A stretch of DNA of 12,745 nucleotides from an uncultured Flavobacteriia bacterium (GTDB taxonomy: Bacteria; Bacteroidota; Bacteroidia; Flavobacteriales; Flavobacteriaceae). Where the stretch lies: assembly GCA_946482495.1 (NCBI GenBank), contig CAMLRV010000041.1, positions 1 to 12,745 on the forward strand, in the 5' to 3' direction. A program made the position numbers and the translations under genes. Shown here in pieces: positions 1 to 8,729 of the stretch (positions within the stretch are counted from its first letter, which is position 1; each line of letters begins with the position of its first letter). The notes under the pieces are model-generated. The model made no database searches and had not been told where the DNA came from. It saw nothing but the letters and a program-made list of their open reading frames with translations.

Positions 1-1
1 T

Positions 2-3000
2 TCTTATGATGGAACTGGCGGGACTCTTGATTTAATAGGGTTAGGAGCAGCTGGAGTTCAAAATCAGCAGTATGCTATTGATACCGATCCAAATAGTTAT
101 TCACACATTAGTTTAGGTTTATTAGCTGTTGCAGGTACGATTAGTCAGACCGTATATTTTAATTCACTTTCTAATCCAACCGACCAATTTCATATTACTA
201 TACAATTAGACAATCCAGCTATCTTAAATTTGGGTTTAGCGGATGGTTTAAAAATAGAAGCTTTAAATGGAACCACAGTTGTTCACACTTACGATTTAGG
301 TACGATACTCGATTTGGATTTATTGGGATTGCTAAGTAATGGGCAAAAAACTACAATTCCAATTTCTCCAGGTCAATCTTTTGATAGAGTACGATTAACA
401 TTATCATCTTTAGTACAATTAAACTTAACGAAAGGTTTACGTTTTTACGATATATACAGAAGCCCGGCTGCACCAACAATAGCATTAGTTTCTCAGAATT
501 TAACTCTATGTGGAAGTCAGGCCGTAACTTTACATGCCGATACTGCTTCTGAAAATGAATTAGTTTGGTATAGCTCTGCAACTAGTACTACACCAATTGC
601 AGTGACGGCTTATAATGTTGGTTATACGACTCCTGTTTTAACTACTACAACTACTTATTATGTTGCTGCTAGAAAAATTGGATGTCCTAATTTATCATCA
701 AGAACACCAATTGTTGTAACAATAATTACAGTTCCGGTAGCGTCTGATATTTCAGTTAGTAATGCTACAATTACTGCATCATGTTCAGGTAATGCTTCAA
801 TTACACCAACAACAAGTTTATCAAATAGTACTTTTAATTATTATACCGATCAAACTAAAACTGTTGAAATCACTACTGGGTTTTCAGGTCATCCTGGAAT
901 TACATATGTGAAAGATGCCATTACTGGAGAATTAACCATCACAGGATTAAATGCCAGTAACACACCAAAAACGTATTACATTGCTATGGAAGTAGGAGGA
1001 ACATGTGAAAATGCTGCAGGAACGTTATTACCTGTTACAGTTGTTTTCCCAACTCAAACCAGCTTAAATGTAAATTCGAATTTATCCGGTTGTGGTAGTG
1101 TCAATTTAGCCGATGCGATTATCGGTTTTGATCCAACAGGAAATACAACTTATACTTTTTTCGATAGTGCTATGACTCCAATTTCAGCTTCTGCTGCGGC
1201 TCATATTACTACCAGTGGAACATATTATATTCAAGCTGAAGTTATTAGTAGTTGTATTTCGGTAATAACAGCTGTTAATGTAACTGTAAATACACCACCA
1301 TCTTTAGACGTAAATCCGAATAGTTATACAACAACTATCGGTGGTAGTGTTACTTTAATGGCTACATCTACTGCACCGATTGTTTGGTACGATTCTAACG
1401 GAAATGTTTTAGCTTCTAATACTGTAGGACCATTTATGGCGGCGGGTGTTTATACTTATACTGCAGTTTCAAGTAATGGAACTTGTAGTGTAAGTGAAAT
1501 TGCTACAGTTATTGTAAATGATCCAACAGCTTGTTTTCAAAATACAACTCGAATTTATGCCGATACGCAAACATCAGGTTCAATACTTACAGGAGGTGTT
1601 TTTAACGGTTCTTTAGCCATAGATCATAATCCACAAACACATTCTACAATTACAAGTGGTTTGGGAGCTTTAGGAGTAGGAACTACTTGGCAAATATTAG
1701 AATGGAATAATTCAATTCCTGCAGGAACTCCGTTAACAGTTAAACTAGGAACAGAATATAGTGGTTTAACTTTAATTGGTGCCATATCAGTTGTGGGTAC
1801 TAAGAGAAATGGCATGGGAGTTCCTGTAGATATTGGAGTAATTCAACCACTTTCAGGAAGTTTAGTAGATTTATTACCTGGTGATAATTGTTTTGAGTAT
1901 ACTTTCGTTCCAAGTAATTTATCTGGTCCACAAATTTATGATGGAGTTCGAATTATTGTTGGTTCAACGGTTAGTATCGCCCAAAATGCTAAAGTTTATG
2001 AGGCTTATTATAACCAAGTAATTACACCAATGGTTTGTTTACCTGGAGATGTGGAAGATGTTTTTTATGGGGTTTATGATTTAGGTATTGGTGTATTAAC
2101 AAATACAACTAATGTTGTAGACCCATGGAATGCAGTAGACAATAGTGATACAACTTATGCTACTTTATATAATGGAGTAGGAGCTTTATCAGCAGCTGAA
2201 TTAACTGTGAAATTTAGAACGGTTTCTCAAACTACTGATGTTTTAAAAATATACATTCAGAAACCAGGTTCAACTTTAAATATTAGTGCTTTATCAGGTT
2301 TTACAGTTCAACGTTATATGGGGGATACTCCTGTAGGCACTTTGTTAGTTGCAAACGGATCTGCCGCGAATTTAGAATTACTTAACGGAGGTAATGATGG
2401 TGCGATTTTTATTTCGAATACGAATTCACCTCCATACGATAGAGTGAAAATAAGATTAGGTGGTGCCTTAAATGTGTTAGATCATATTCAATTGCACTAC
2501 GTGAAACGTGAAGCAACTGTAGATATAGTTGGTGGAATTGATGATACTATTGAAGTTTGTCAGCAAGCTACAGTTACACTTACTGCCGATAATTGTACAA
2601 CTTATAATTGGTATGATGCTGCTGTTGGCGGAAACTTAGTTAATTCTGGTGTGAGTTATACTTTGCCAGTAACACTAACACCTGGAACATATGTGTTTTA
2701 TATTCAGCCAGTAAGAGGTGGTTGTGAAGTTTTATCAAGAACTCCAATTACCATTATTGTAATGCCTGCATCGCCTTCTGGAGCTATTTCAGATATTTTA
2801 ATTAATGCAGATGATGACACTACTTTTTGTAGTACAACGGGTACTGTAACTTTAACTGCACAATTGAGTGGAACTCCAACAATGACAAACCCTGTTTATT
2901 ATTGGTATAGTTTTGATGGAACCAATCAGATTTTAATTCCTGGACAAAATTCAAGTGTTTTAGTACTAACAGGATTATTACCTGGAACGTATACGTATTA

Positions 3001-5491
3001 TGTTGGTGTGAGTTCTGATGATTATTGCGAAACGGCAATGCCTAATAGAACTTCAATTACTTTTACTATATTTCCTTTTTCTGTTGCAAATGATATTAAT
3101 GCATTGGATGATCAAGTGTGTTTAGGTGATGTTGCAACGCTAACACCATCAACAACTTTTGCAAATCCACAATTCAGTTGGTTCTTTACAAATGATTTAT
3201 CTCAACCAATTACAAATGGTACTTTTGGTGGAATTACTTATAATATTGCTTCAAATGGCGTACTTACAATTACAGGATTAACGACTTTAAATAGTCCGTA
3301 TACGTATTATGTAGCCATGAGTAGCGATAGTAGCTGTCAGAATTTAGCTGGAACTTTTAAAAGTGTGCAAGTTCAAGTGATTCAAGTAGGAACACCAACC
3401 ACTTTAGATACTACTCCAGATTTCTGTGCGGCTAACAATCCAACGATTGCTTCCTTACAAGTGAATGAAGCAGGGGTAATTTGGTACGATGCTGCAGTAA
3501 ATGGAAATGTGTTACTTTCTACAACGCCATTAGTAAGTGGTGTGACTTATTACGCTGGAATTACAGATGTAGCTTCTGGTTGTTCAAGTGCTACTCGACT
3601 TGCAGTAACTCCAACAATTATTTCAGTTCCAACACCAACAACATTAGATGCTACTCCGGATTTTTGTGCAACAGCTAATCCAACAATTGCTTCCTTACAA
3701 GTAAATGAAGCCGGAGTAATTTGGTATGATGCCGCAATTAATGGAAATATATTGCCATCAACTACTCCTTTAGTGAATGGAGTTTCTTATTACGCTGGAT
3801 TAACAGATATTGCTTCTGGATGTTCAAGTACAACTCGATTAGTAGTTACACCAAATATAATTACTGTTCCAACACCAACCCCAATTGATGCTTCGCCTGA
3901 CTTTTGTGCGACAGCCAATCCAACAATTGCATCATTACAGCTAAATGAAACTGTGGGGGTGATTTGGTACGATGCTGCAATTGCTGGTAATGTTTTACCT
4001 TTAACAACCCCATTGGTTTCTGGAGTTACTTACTATGCTGGAATTACAGATGTAGCTTCAGGATGTTCAAGTGGAAGTAGAGCCGCTGTAACCCCAACAA
4101 TAATTACAGTGCCAACCCCAACAACTTTAGATGCAACACCAGATTTTTGTGCTGCTAACAATCCAACTATCGCTTCCTTACAAGTGAATGAAGCAGGGGT
4201 AATTTGGTACGATGCTGCAGTTAATGGAAATGCTTTACCATCAACTACACTTTTAGTGAGTGGGGTTACGTATTATGCTGGTTTAACTGATGTAGCTTCT
4301 GGATGTTCAAGTGCTTCTAGACTTGCAGTAACACCAACAATCATCACAATTCCAACACCAACTACAACAGATACTTCTCAAGACTTTTGTGGAACAACTA
4401 ATCCAACAATTGCCTCTCTACAAGTAAATGAATCAAATATAGTTTGGTATGATGCAGCTGTAAATGGTAACGTTTTACCTACAACAACTCTACTAGTAAA
4501 CGGGGCAACATATTATGCAGTAATTACTGATCCAGTTTCAGGTTGTTCTAGTGGATCAAGATTGGCAATTACGGTTAACTTCTTACAAAATATTCCAGCC
4601 ACTCTAACAGAAAGTACACCTAATAGTTGTATTCTTACTAACGTTACTTATACCACAGAGGCAGGTATGTCTAACTATGTGTGGACATTAAGTGCTGGTG
4701 GAGTGATTATTAGTGGCGGTGGAAGCTCTAATAATACAATTACAGTACAATGGTCGCAATCAGGTACTAATACAGTTGGAGTTACTTATACAAATGCTGC
4801 GGCATGTAGCACAACAAGTTCGGCAAGTTTAAATGTTACAAATGGAATGTGTTCTAACCTTTCCATAACAAAAACTGTAGACAATCCGACACCATTTGTT
4901 GATGATAATGTGGTTTTCACAATTACTGTTTCTAATATAGGTTTAGGTGCTTATTCTAACATTGTTATTAGTGAACATATGCCAAGTGGTTATGCATTTG
5001 TGAGTTATACTTCTACTCATGGAACTTATAATCCTGTATCTGGAATTTGGACAATCCCTTCATTACCAGCAAATCAGAATGCTGTTTTACAAATTACTGC
5101 TACTGTACTTGTTACTGGCGACTATTTGAATATGGTGGAAATTATTAGTTCGAATGAAGAAGATCCAGACGATGGTGATATCGCAGGTGTTTCAACAGAA
5201 CCATTATGTTTAATAGTGTTTAATGAATTTACTCCAAATGAAGATGGTTCTAACGATTTCTTCAATATTCAATGTGCCGAATATTATCCAAATAATAAAT
5301 TAGAAATCTATAATAGATATGGAAATTTAGTTTATGAAACTAAAAGATACAATAACAACTGGAAAGGTGTTTCCAATGTAAATGGAACTTTTAATGGAAA
5401 TATTTTACCTACTGGAACATATTACTACGTTTTTGAAACAGGTGAAGCTGTGAATAGAATAAAAACTGGATGGCTATTTATAATGCGCTAG
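2..5491 (+). CDS. Large T9SS-secreted adhesin-like protein with type B sorting domain (5' partial)
   Basis: The reading frame is open from base 2 to the TAG at 5489-5491, giving 1829 residues. The true start and signal peptide lie left of the window. Residues are numbered from base 2. The protein is built of beta-rich extracellular modules. Three related modules of about 160 residues lie at 1-154, 511-673 and 679-837. Ig-like units with a WY core and a late Cys before SRTP lie near 156-243 and 838-920. A second paired module type lies at 244-351 and 1024-1129. Five tandem 80-residue repeats span 1131-1531. A PKD-like domain (about 1543-1614) and a DUF11 domain (from LSITKT at 1620 to about 1716) follow. 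The last 93 residues, from LIVFNEFTPNEDG through NRYGNLVYE, YNNNWKG, LPTGTYYYV and a final GWLFIMR, match the gliding-motility-associated CHU_C/type B C-terminal signal of the T9SS. Function as a surface adhesin is inferred from this layout and from the PorP/SprF gene next door. The ligand is unknown. The composition is rich in Thr, Ser and Asn. Confidence 0.9.
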   Translation, partial: SYDGTGGTLDLIGLGAAGVQNQQYAIDTDPNSYSHISLGLLAVAGTISQTVYFNSLSNPTDQFHITIQLDNPAILNLGLADGLKIEALNGTTVVHTYDLGTILDLDLLGLLSNGQKTTIPISPGQSFDRVRLTLSSLVQLNLTKGLRFYDIYRSPAAPTIALVSQNLTLCGSQAVTLHADTASENELVWYSSATSTTPIAVTAYNVGYTTPVLTTTTTYYVAARKIGCPNLSSRTPIVVTIITVPVASDISVSNATITASCSGNASITPTTSLSNSTFNYYTDQTKTVEITTGFSGHPGITYVKDAITGELTITGLNASNTPKTYYIAMEVGGTCENAAGTLLPVTVVFPTQTSLNVNSNLSGCGSVNLADAIIGFDPTGNTTYTFFDSAMTPISASAAAHITTSGTYYIQAEVISSCISVITAVNVTVNTPPSLDVNPNSYTTTIGGSVTLMATSTAPIVWYDSNGNVLASNTVGPFMAAGVYTYTAVSSNGTCSVSEIATVIVNDPTACFQNTTRIYADTQTSGSILTGGVFNGSLAIDHNPQTHSTITSGLGALGVGTTWQILEWNNSIPAGTPLTVKLGTEYSGLTLIGAISVVGTKRNGMGVPVDIGVIQPLSGSLVDLLPGDNCFEYTFVPSNLSGPQIYDGVRIIVGSTVSIAQNAKVYEAYYNQVITPMVCLPGDVEDVFYGVYDLGIGVLTNTTNVVDPWNAVDNSDTTYATLYNGVGALSAAELTVKFRTVSQTTDVLKIYIQKPGSTLNISALSGFTVQRYMGDTPVGTLLVANGSAANLELLNGGNDGAIFISNTNSPPYDRVKIRLGGALNVLDHIQLHYVKREATVDIVGGIDDTIEVCQQATVTLTADNCTTYNWYDAAVGGNLVNSGVSYTLPVTLTPGTYVFYIQPVRGGCEVLSRTPITIIVMPASPSGAISDILINADDDTTFCSTTGTVTLTAQLSGTPTMTNPVYYWYSFDGTNQILIPGQNSSVLVLTGLLPGTYTYYVGVSSDDYCETAMPNRTSITFTIFPFSVANDINALDDQVCLGDVATLTPSTTFANPQFSWFFTNDLSQPITNGTFGGITYNIASNGVLTITGLTTLNSPYTYYVAMSSDSSCQNLAGTFKSVQVQVIQVGTPTTLDTTPDFCAANNPTIASLQVNEAGVIWYDAAVNGNVLLSTTPLVSGVTYYAGITDVASGCSSATRLAVTPTIISVPTPTTLDATPDFCATANPTIASLQVNEAGVIWYDAAINGNILPSTTPLVNGVSYYAGLTDIASGCSSTTRLVVTPNIITVPTPTPIDASPDFCATANPTIASLQLNETVGVIWYDAAIAGNVLPLTTPLVSGVTYYAGITDVASGCSSGSRAAVTPTIITVPTPTTLDATPDFCAANNPTIASLQVNEAGVIWYDAAVNGNALPSTTLLVSGVTYYAGLTDVASGCSSASRLAVTPTIITIPTPTTTDTSQDFCGTTNPTIASLQVNESNIVWYDAAVNGNVLPTTTLLVNGATYYAVITDPVSGCSSGSRLAITVNFLQNIPATLTESTPNSCILTNVTYTTEAGMSNYVWTLSAGGVIISGGGSSNNTITVQWSQSGTNTVGVTYTNAAACSTTSSASLNVTNGMCSNLSITKTVDNPTPFVDDNVVFTITVSNIGLGAYSNIVISEHMPSGYAFVSYTSTHGTYNPVSGIWTIPSLPANQNAVLQITATVLVTGDYLNMVEIISSNEEDPDDGDIAGVSTEPLCLIVFNEFTPNEDGSNDFFNIQCAEYYPNNKLEIYNRYGNLVYETKRYNNNWKGVSNVNGTFNGNILPTGTYYYVFETGEAVNRIKTGWLFIMR
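3392..4594 (+). repeat. Five tandem ~240-bp repeats encoding 80-residue Ig-like units
   Basis: The units begin at 3392, 3632, 3872, 4115 and 4355. Their DFC cysteine codons lie at 3425, 3665, 3905, 4148 and 4388, so the period is 240, 240, 243 and 240 bases. Unit 3 carries one extra codon, reading NETVGVIWYD where the others read NEAGVIWYD or NESNIVWYD. Each unit runs TPTT..D..PDFC, NPTIASLQVNE, IWYDAA.NGN, TTPLV.G.TYYA, then GCSS and a hydrophobic strand ending in P.I..VPTP. The two cysteines are about 52 residues apart in unit 1 and could form an intradomain disulfide. The repeats are in frame within the adhesin gene and similar at DNA level, so they could vary in number by recombination. 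Confidence 0.95.
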
Positions 5492-5533
5492 GTTATATTA
5501 TCAACTATTTTTCCAATATTAAATTTTAAAAAG

Positions 5534-6466
5534 ATGAGAAAAAATATAAAAAATATAAAGGGTTTATTATGGTTGTTAGTAAGCTTTTCTGGATGGTATG
5601 CTGTAGCACAACAAAACCCAGAATATACACAGTACATGTATAATACCATTACAGTTAATCCCGGATATACGGGTTCTGTGGGAACTTTAGAAGCTAATTT
5701 GCTTTTAAGAAAACAATGGGTAAATATAGATGGTGCACCACAAACGGGAACTGTAGGAATTCATTCACCGATTGGTAATAAAAAAATTGGTTTAGGTTTA
5801 AATATTATTAGTGATGAATTAGGCCCATCAAGTGAACAAACCGTAACAGGTAATATGTCTTATGCTATCGATTTAGGCGTAACTACTAAATTAGCTTTTG
5901 GTTTAAAAGCTGGTGCCAGAATGTTAAACATCGATTGGTCTAAAGGACGTTTTTACAATGCGAATGATGTATTGTTAAACAATAATATCAATAATAAGCT
6001 AATGCCTACAATTGGTTCTGGAGCTTATATGTATTCAAATAAATGGTATGTTGGTTTATCTGTTCCAAGTTTTTTAAGATATGATTTCTATGATGATGTT
6101 CAAGAATCGGTAGTTTCAGATAAATTACATTATTACTTTATTGGAGGTTATGTATTTGATTTGTCAGATGCAGTTAAATTTAAACCTTCAGTTTTGGTAA
6201 AAGCAGTTTCTGGTTCACCATTAGCAACAGATTTCTCCGCGAATTTCTTATTACAAGAAAAAGTCACTCTAGGTGCTTCCTACAGAATGGATGATTCTGT
6301 TAGTGCTTTGGTCGGACTTCAGTTTGCTAAAGATTTCTTCATTGGTTATTCTTTTGACTACACAGTTACTGAATTAAACAAATACAATGATGGAACACAC
6401 GAAGTCATTCTTCGTTATCAAATGCCACAAAAGTCAACAACAATCAAATCTCCACGTTTCTTTTAA
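5534..6466 (+). CDS. PorP/SprF family type IX secretion system outer-membrane protein
   Basis: This 310-residue protein has an N-terminal signal peptide (MRKNIKNIKGLLWLL...) with likely cleavage after AVA, before QQNPEYTQYMYN. The mature N-terminus is the family signature: QNPEYTQYMYNTITVNPGYT, then RKQWVNIDGAPQT. The rest alternates short amphipathic strands (LGLNIISDELG, KLAFGLKAGARM, FFIGYSFDYTVTEL), as expected of an outer-membrane beta barrel, and it ends in SPRFF, a common end in this family. In Flavobacterium johnsoniae, SprF is needed for secretion and surface attachment of the type B adhesin SprB. Paralogues are usually encoded just downstream of a type B substrate, as here. The ATG at 5534 follows an A-rich stretch rather than a clear Shine-Dalgarno site and lies 42 bases after the adhesin stop, so co-transcription is likely. 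The specific pairing with the upstream adhesin is inferred. Confidence 0.93.
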   Translation: MRKNIKNIKGLLWLLVSFSGWYAVAQQNPEYTQYMYNTITVNPGYTGSVGTLEANLLLRKQWVNIDGAPQTGTVGIHSPIGNKKIGLGLNIISDELGPSSEQTVTGNMSYAIDLGVTTKLAFGLKAGARMLNIDWSKGRFYNANDVLLNNNINNKLMPTIGSGAYMYSNKWYVGLSVPSFLRYDFYDDVQESVVSDKLHYYFIGGYVFDLSDAVKFKPSVLVKAVSGSPLATDFSANFLLQEKVTLGASYRMDDSVSALVGLQFAKDFFIGYSFDYTVTELNKYNDGTHEVILRYQMPQKSTTIKSPRFF

Positions 6467-6471
6467 TACTA

Positions 6472-8406
6472 ATGCATATGAGAAAATTATTTACTTTCGG
6501 ATTGTTTGTGTTTGCTAGTATTGCATTCGGACAACAAAAACTTAAAGCGGCTGATAAATTGTTTAAAAGCATGTCCTATGTGGAAGCTGCTAAATTATAT
6601 GAAGAGTATTTAGAAAAAAATGATAATCCATCAACGGAAACTATTACCAATATTGCGGATACCTATTATTTTATAAATGATATGCGTAAGGCTTTGCCTT
6701 GGTATCAAAAACTCTACGAAGTACAAGGTCAAAATTTATCAGATTTATACATGCTTCGTTATACACAATCGTTAAGAGGTGTTAGAGATTATGAGAAAGC
6801 AAATTCAATTACGAAAGAGTATTTGAAGAAAAAAGCGGTTAATGGTGAGATAAAGGAGTTTACAAATAATCAACTTCGTTTAGATAGTTTGGCTAAAAAA
6901 GAGTCACTATATGAAATTAGAAATTTGGAAGTTAATGGTCCAAATGCAGATTTCGGAACTACTTATTATGGAGATAAAATGGTATATGCTTCAAGTAACA
7001 ATGAAGGTGCTACCAAATTATATTCTTGGAATCAACAACCTTTTTTAGCGATGTACGTTGCTGAGGTAAATCTTACTAATGGTACTTTATTTAATCAAAA
7101 ACTTTTCTTTGATGAGATAAATTCAAACTATCATGATGCTACAATTGCTTTCGCACCCGATTTACAAACGTTTTATTATACCACAAATACTTTAAAACGA
7201 AATAAATTAAAAAATGATGCTTCAGGAACTAATAATTTCCAAATTATTAAGGCTTGGTTAGATGGAGGAAAAGTAACAAAAACGGAGAATTTATTTTTCA
7301 ATAGTTTAGATTATAGTGTGGGACATCCAGCATTGAGTCCGGACGGGAAATGGCTGTTTTTTGTGTCGGATATGCCAGGCGGTTATGGAGAAACTGATAT
7401 TTATGTTTGTGAAGTTTTTTCAGACGGTAAGCTGAATTCTCCAGTAAATTTAGGTCCAAAAATCAATACCGTTGGTAGAGAAATGTTTCCTTTCTATAGA
7501 GATGGCAAACTTTATTTTTCTTCGGAAGGACATTACGGTTTCGGAGGTTTAGATGTTTTCGAAAGTAAACATGTTGGAACTGATTTTTCATATCCAAAAA
7601 ACCTTGGTGAACCGATAAATAGTAATAAAGATGATTTCTCTTATATCATCGATTCGGAATCCAAAACAGGTTACTTTTCTTCAAATAGAGAAACTGGAAA
7701 AGGAGATGATGATATTTATTATTTCACTAAGAAAAAACAAGAATGTAATCAGATTGTTCAAGGAACGGTTAGAAATTCTAAAACACAAGTTAATATTGAA
7801 GGAGCAACGGTTAAAGTTTATGATGCTTTTGGCGATTTAGTAAATGAATTTATAACACCTGCCGATGGTAAATTTGAATTTGTGTTGCCTTGTAACGGAA
7901 CTTATAAAGTGGAAGCTTCCAAACCAAATCATACTTCTGAAGCGAAAGAAATTGCAACTCTTGATAAAAATGGCGACATTATTAATTTAGATTTTAAATT
8001 AACTAGCTTAGATGATTTAGTTGTGAAAGATAAAGTAACTGGTGATGAAAAAGTTGATATTAATCCAATTTTCTTTAATTACGACAAATGGGATATTACA
8101 CCACAAGCAGCTGCAGAATTAGATAAAGTAGTTTTTGTTATGAATAATTTCCCAAAAGTTAAAATAAGAATTGAATCGCACACCGATTCTAGAGGAAAAG
8201 ATTTATACAATTTAAATTTATCAGATAAAAGAGCAAAATCAACTCAAACTTATATTTTGTCAAAAGGTATTGCTCCTGACAGAATTGAAAGTGCGGTTGG
8301 ATTTGGAGAAACTCGCTTAAGAAACAAATGTAGTAACGGAGTGAAATGCACCGAAGACGAACATTTTGTGAACAGAAGATCAGATTTTATTATTGTAGAA
8401 AAATAA
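6472..8406 (+). CDS. OmpA-family protein with TPR, PD40 and carboxypeptidase-regulatory-like domains (PorE/SprE-cassette type)
   Basis: This 644-residue exported protein has a signal peptide ending near SIAFG, before QQ. The ATG at 6478 (MRKLFTFG) gives a more usual signal peptide than the ATG at 6472 (MHMRKL); both fit. Residues about 24-135 form TPR-like helices (AADKLFKSMSYVEAAKLYEEY). Residues about 150-415 hold PD40/WD40-like blades: ALSPDGKWLFFVSD at 287-300, LYFSSEGHYGFGGLDVFES and GYFSSNRETGKGDDDIYYF. A carboxypeptidase-regulatory-like domain lies near 424-512 (VQGTVRN, VEGATVKVYD-like core). The C-terminal OmpA domain starts near 531 (NPIFFNYDKWDI). Asp572 in HTDSRG and Arg587 in LSDKRA are 15 residues apart, as in the diaminopimelate-binding pair of OmpA. 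The protein therefore probably binds peptidoglycan from the periplasm. It starts 5 bases after the PorP/SprF stop, so the two are almost certainly co-transcribed. It resembles the F. johnsoniae and Porphyromonas proteins that anchor the T9SS or its substrates, but which paralogue it is cannot be told from this window. Confidence 0.92.
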   Translation: MHMRKLFTFGLFVFASIAFGQQKLKAADKLFKSMSYVEAAKLYEEYLEKNDNPSTETITNIADTYYFINDMRKALPWYQKLYEVQGQNLSDLYMLRYTQSLRGVRDYEKANSITKEYLKKKAVNGEIKEFTNNQLRLDSLAKKESLYEIRNLEVNGPNADFGTTYYGDKMVYASSNNEGATKLYSWNQQPFLAMYVAEVNLTNGTLFNQKLFFDEINSNYHDATIAFAPDLQTFYYTTNTLKRNKLKNDASGTNNFQIIKAWLDGGKVTKTENLFFNSLDYSVGHPALSPDGKWLFFVSDMPGGYGETDIYVCEVFSDGKLNSPVNLGPKINTVGREMFPFYRDGKLYFSSEGHYGFGGLDVFESKHVGTDFSYPKNLGEPINSNKDDFSYIIDSESKTGYFSSNRETGKGDDDIYYFTKKKQECNQIVQGTVRNSKTQVNIEGATVKVYDAFGDLVNEFITPADGKFEFVLPCNGTYKVEASKPNHTSEAKEIATLDKNGDIINLDFKLTSLDDLVVKDKVTGDEKVDINPIFFNYDKWDITPQAAAELDKVVFVMNNFPKVKIRIESHTDSRGKDLYNLNLSDKRAKSTQTYILSKGIAPDRIESAVGFGETRLRNKCSNGVKCTEDEHFVNRRSDFIIVEK

Positions 8407-8427
8407 AATTTGTAATTGTAAAGAGCT

Positions 8428-8461
8428 AAACCCTGTAATTTTTTTGCAGGGTTTTTGTTTT
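8428..8461 (+). terminator. Rho-independent terminator after the OmpA-family gene
   Basis: A perfect 8-bp stem, AAACCCTG at 8428-8435 pairing with CAGGGTTT at 8447-8454, has an 11-base T-rich loop. The 3' arm runs into a T-tract (8452-8456, then TTTT after one G). It lies 21 bases after the stop at 8406 and closes the adhesin/SprF/OmpA unit. Confidence 0.85.
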
Positions 8462-8697
8462 AACAGATAATCCCTTTGCATCTGGAATTTAAGTTTTTTA
8501 ACCACATTAATATCATAGTTTAGATAACTGATAAAGACACTACACTTTAAATTGTCCACTTAAGATTAGAACTCAGATTTTCGGTTTTTTTTACCTCTTT
8601 TGGGAAAGTGGCTGAAAGGCTGTTTTTTTTATAGATTTCATATATTTCTCGACCTTTACACTCAGTTGCAAATTAGTTAAATCTTACTTTTCTTTCT
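8462..8697. other. Intergenic region without a recognisable gene
   Basis: No convincing coding frame, tRNA or insertion-sequence end is visible between the terminator and the antiporter promoter. The stretch has T-runs (8584-8592 and 8622-8630). Between them lies a small imperfect hairpin, CC-T-CTTT pairing with AAAG-T-GG around TGGG (8594-8611). It may simply be a spacer upstream of the antiporter promoter. Confidence 0.5.
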
Positions 8698-8705
8698 TAT
8701 ATTTG
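8698..8705 (+). promoter_or_regulatory. Candidate -7 box (TATATTTG) for the antiporter gene
   Basis: TATATTTG is a full match to the Bacteroidota -7 consensus TANNTTTG. It ends 24 bases before the ATG at 8730, which implies a short leader of about 18 bases. No TTG lies at the usual 17-23 base spacing upstream. The nearest, at 8666-8668, is 29 bases away, so the -33 element is missing or degenerate. Confidence 0.45.
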
Positions 8706-8729
8706 TTATACATGTAAATCTAAAAGCAA

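Noticed and set aside
230..232. TTG at 230 as the start of the adhesin gene
   Set aside because: The same frame is open to the left edge and encodes the first part of a module that is repeated twice downstream, so the gene starts outside the window.
3392..4594. CRISPR array
   Set aside because: The spacing is regular, but the 240-base units are in frame, similar over their whole length and encode Ig-like repeats. There are no short repeats with unique spacers.
8594..8611. Hairpin in the gap before the antiporter gene as a terminator or small RNA
   Set aside because: The stem is short, has a T-T mismatch, and is not followed directly by a T-tract; the T-run starts 10 bases later. Nothing shows a transcript ends there.
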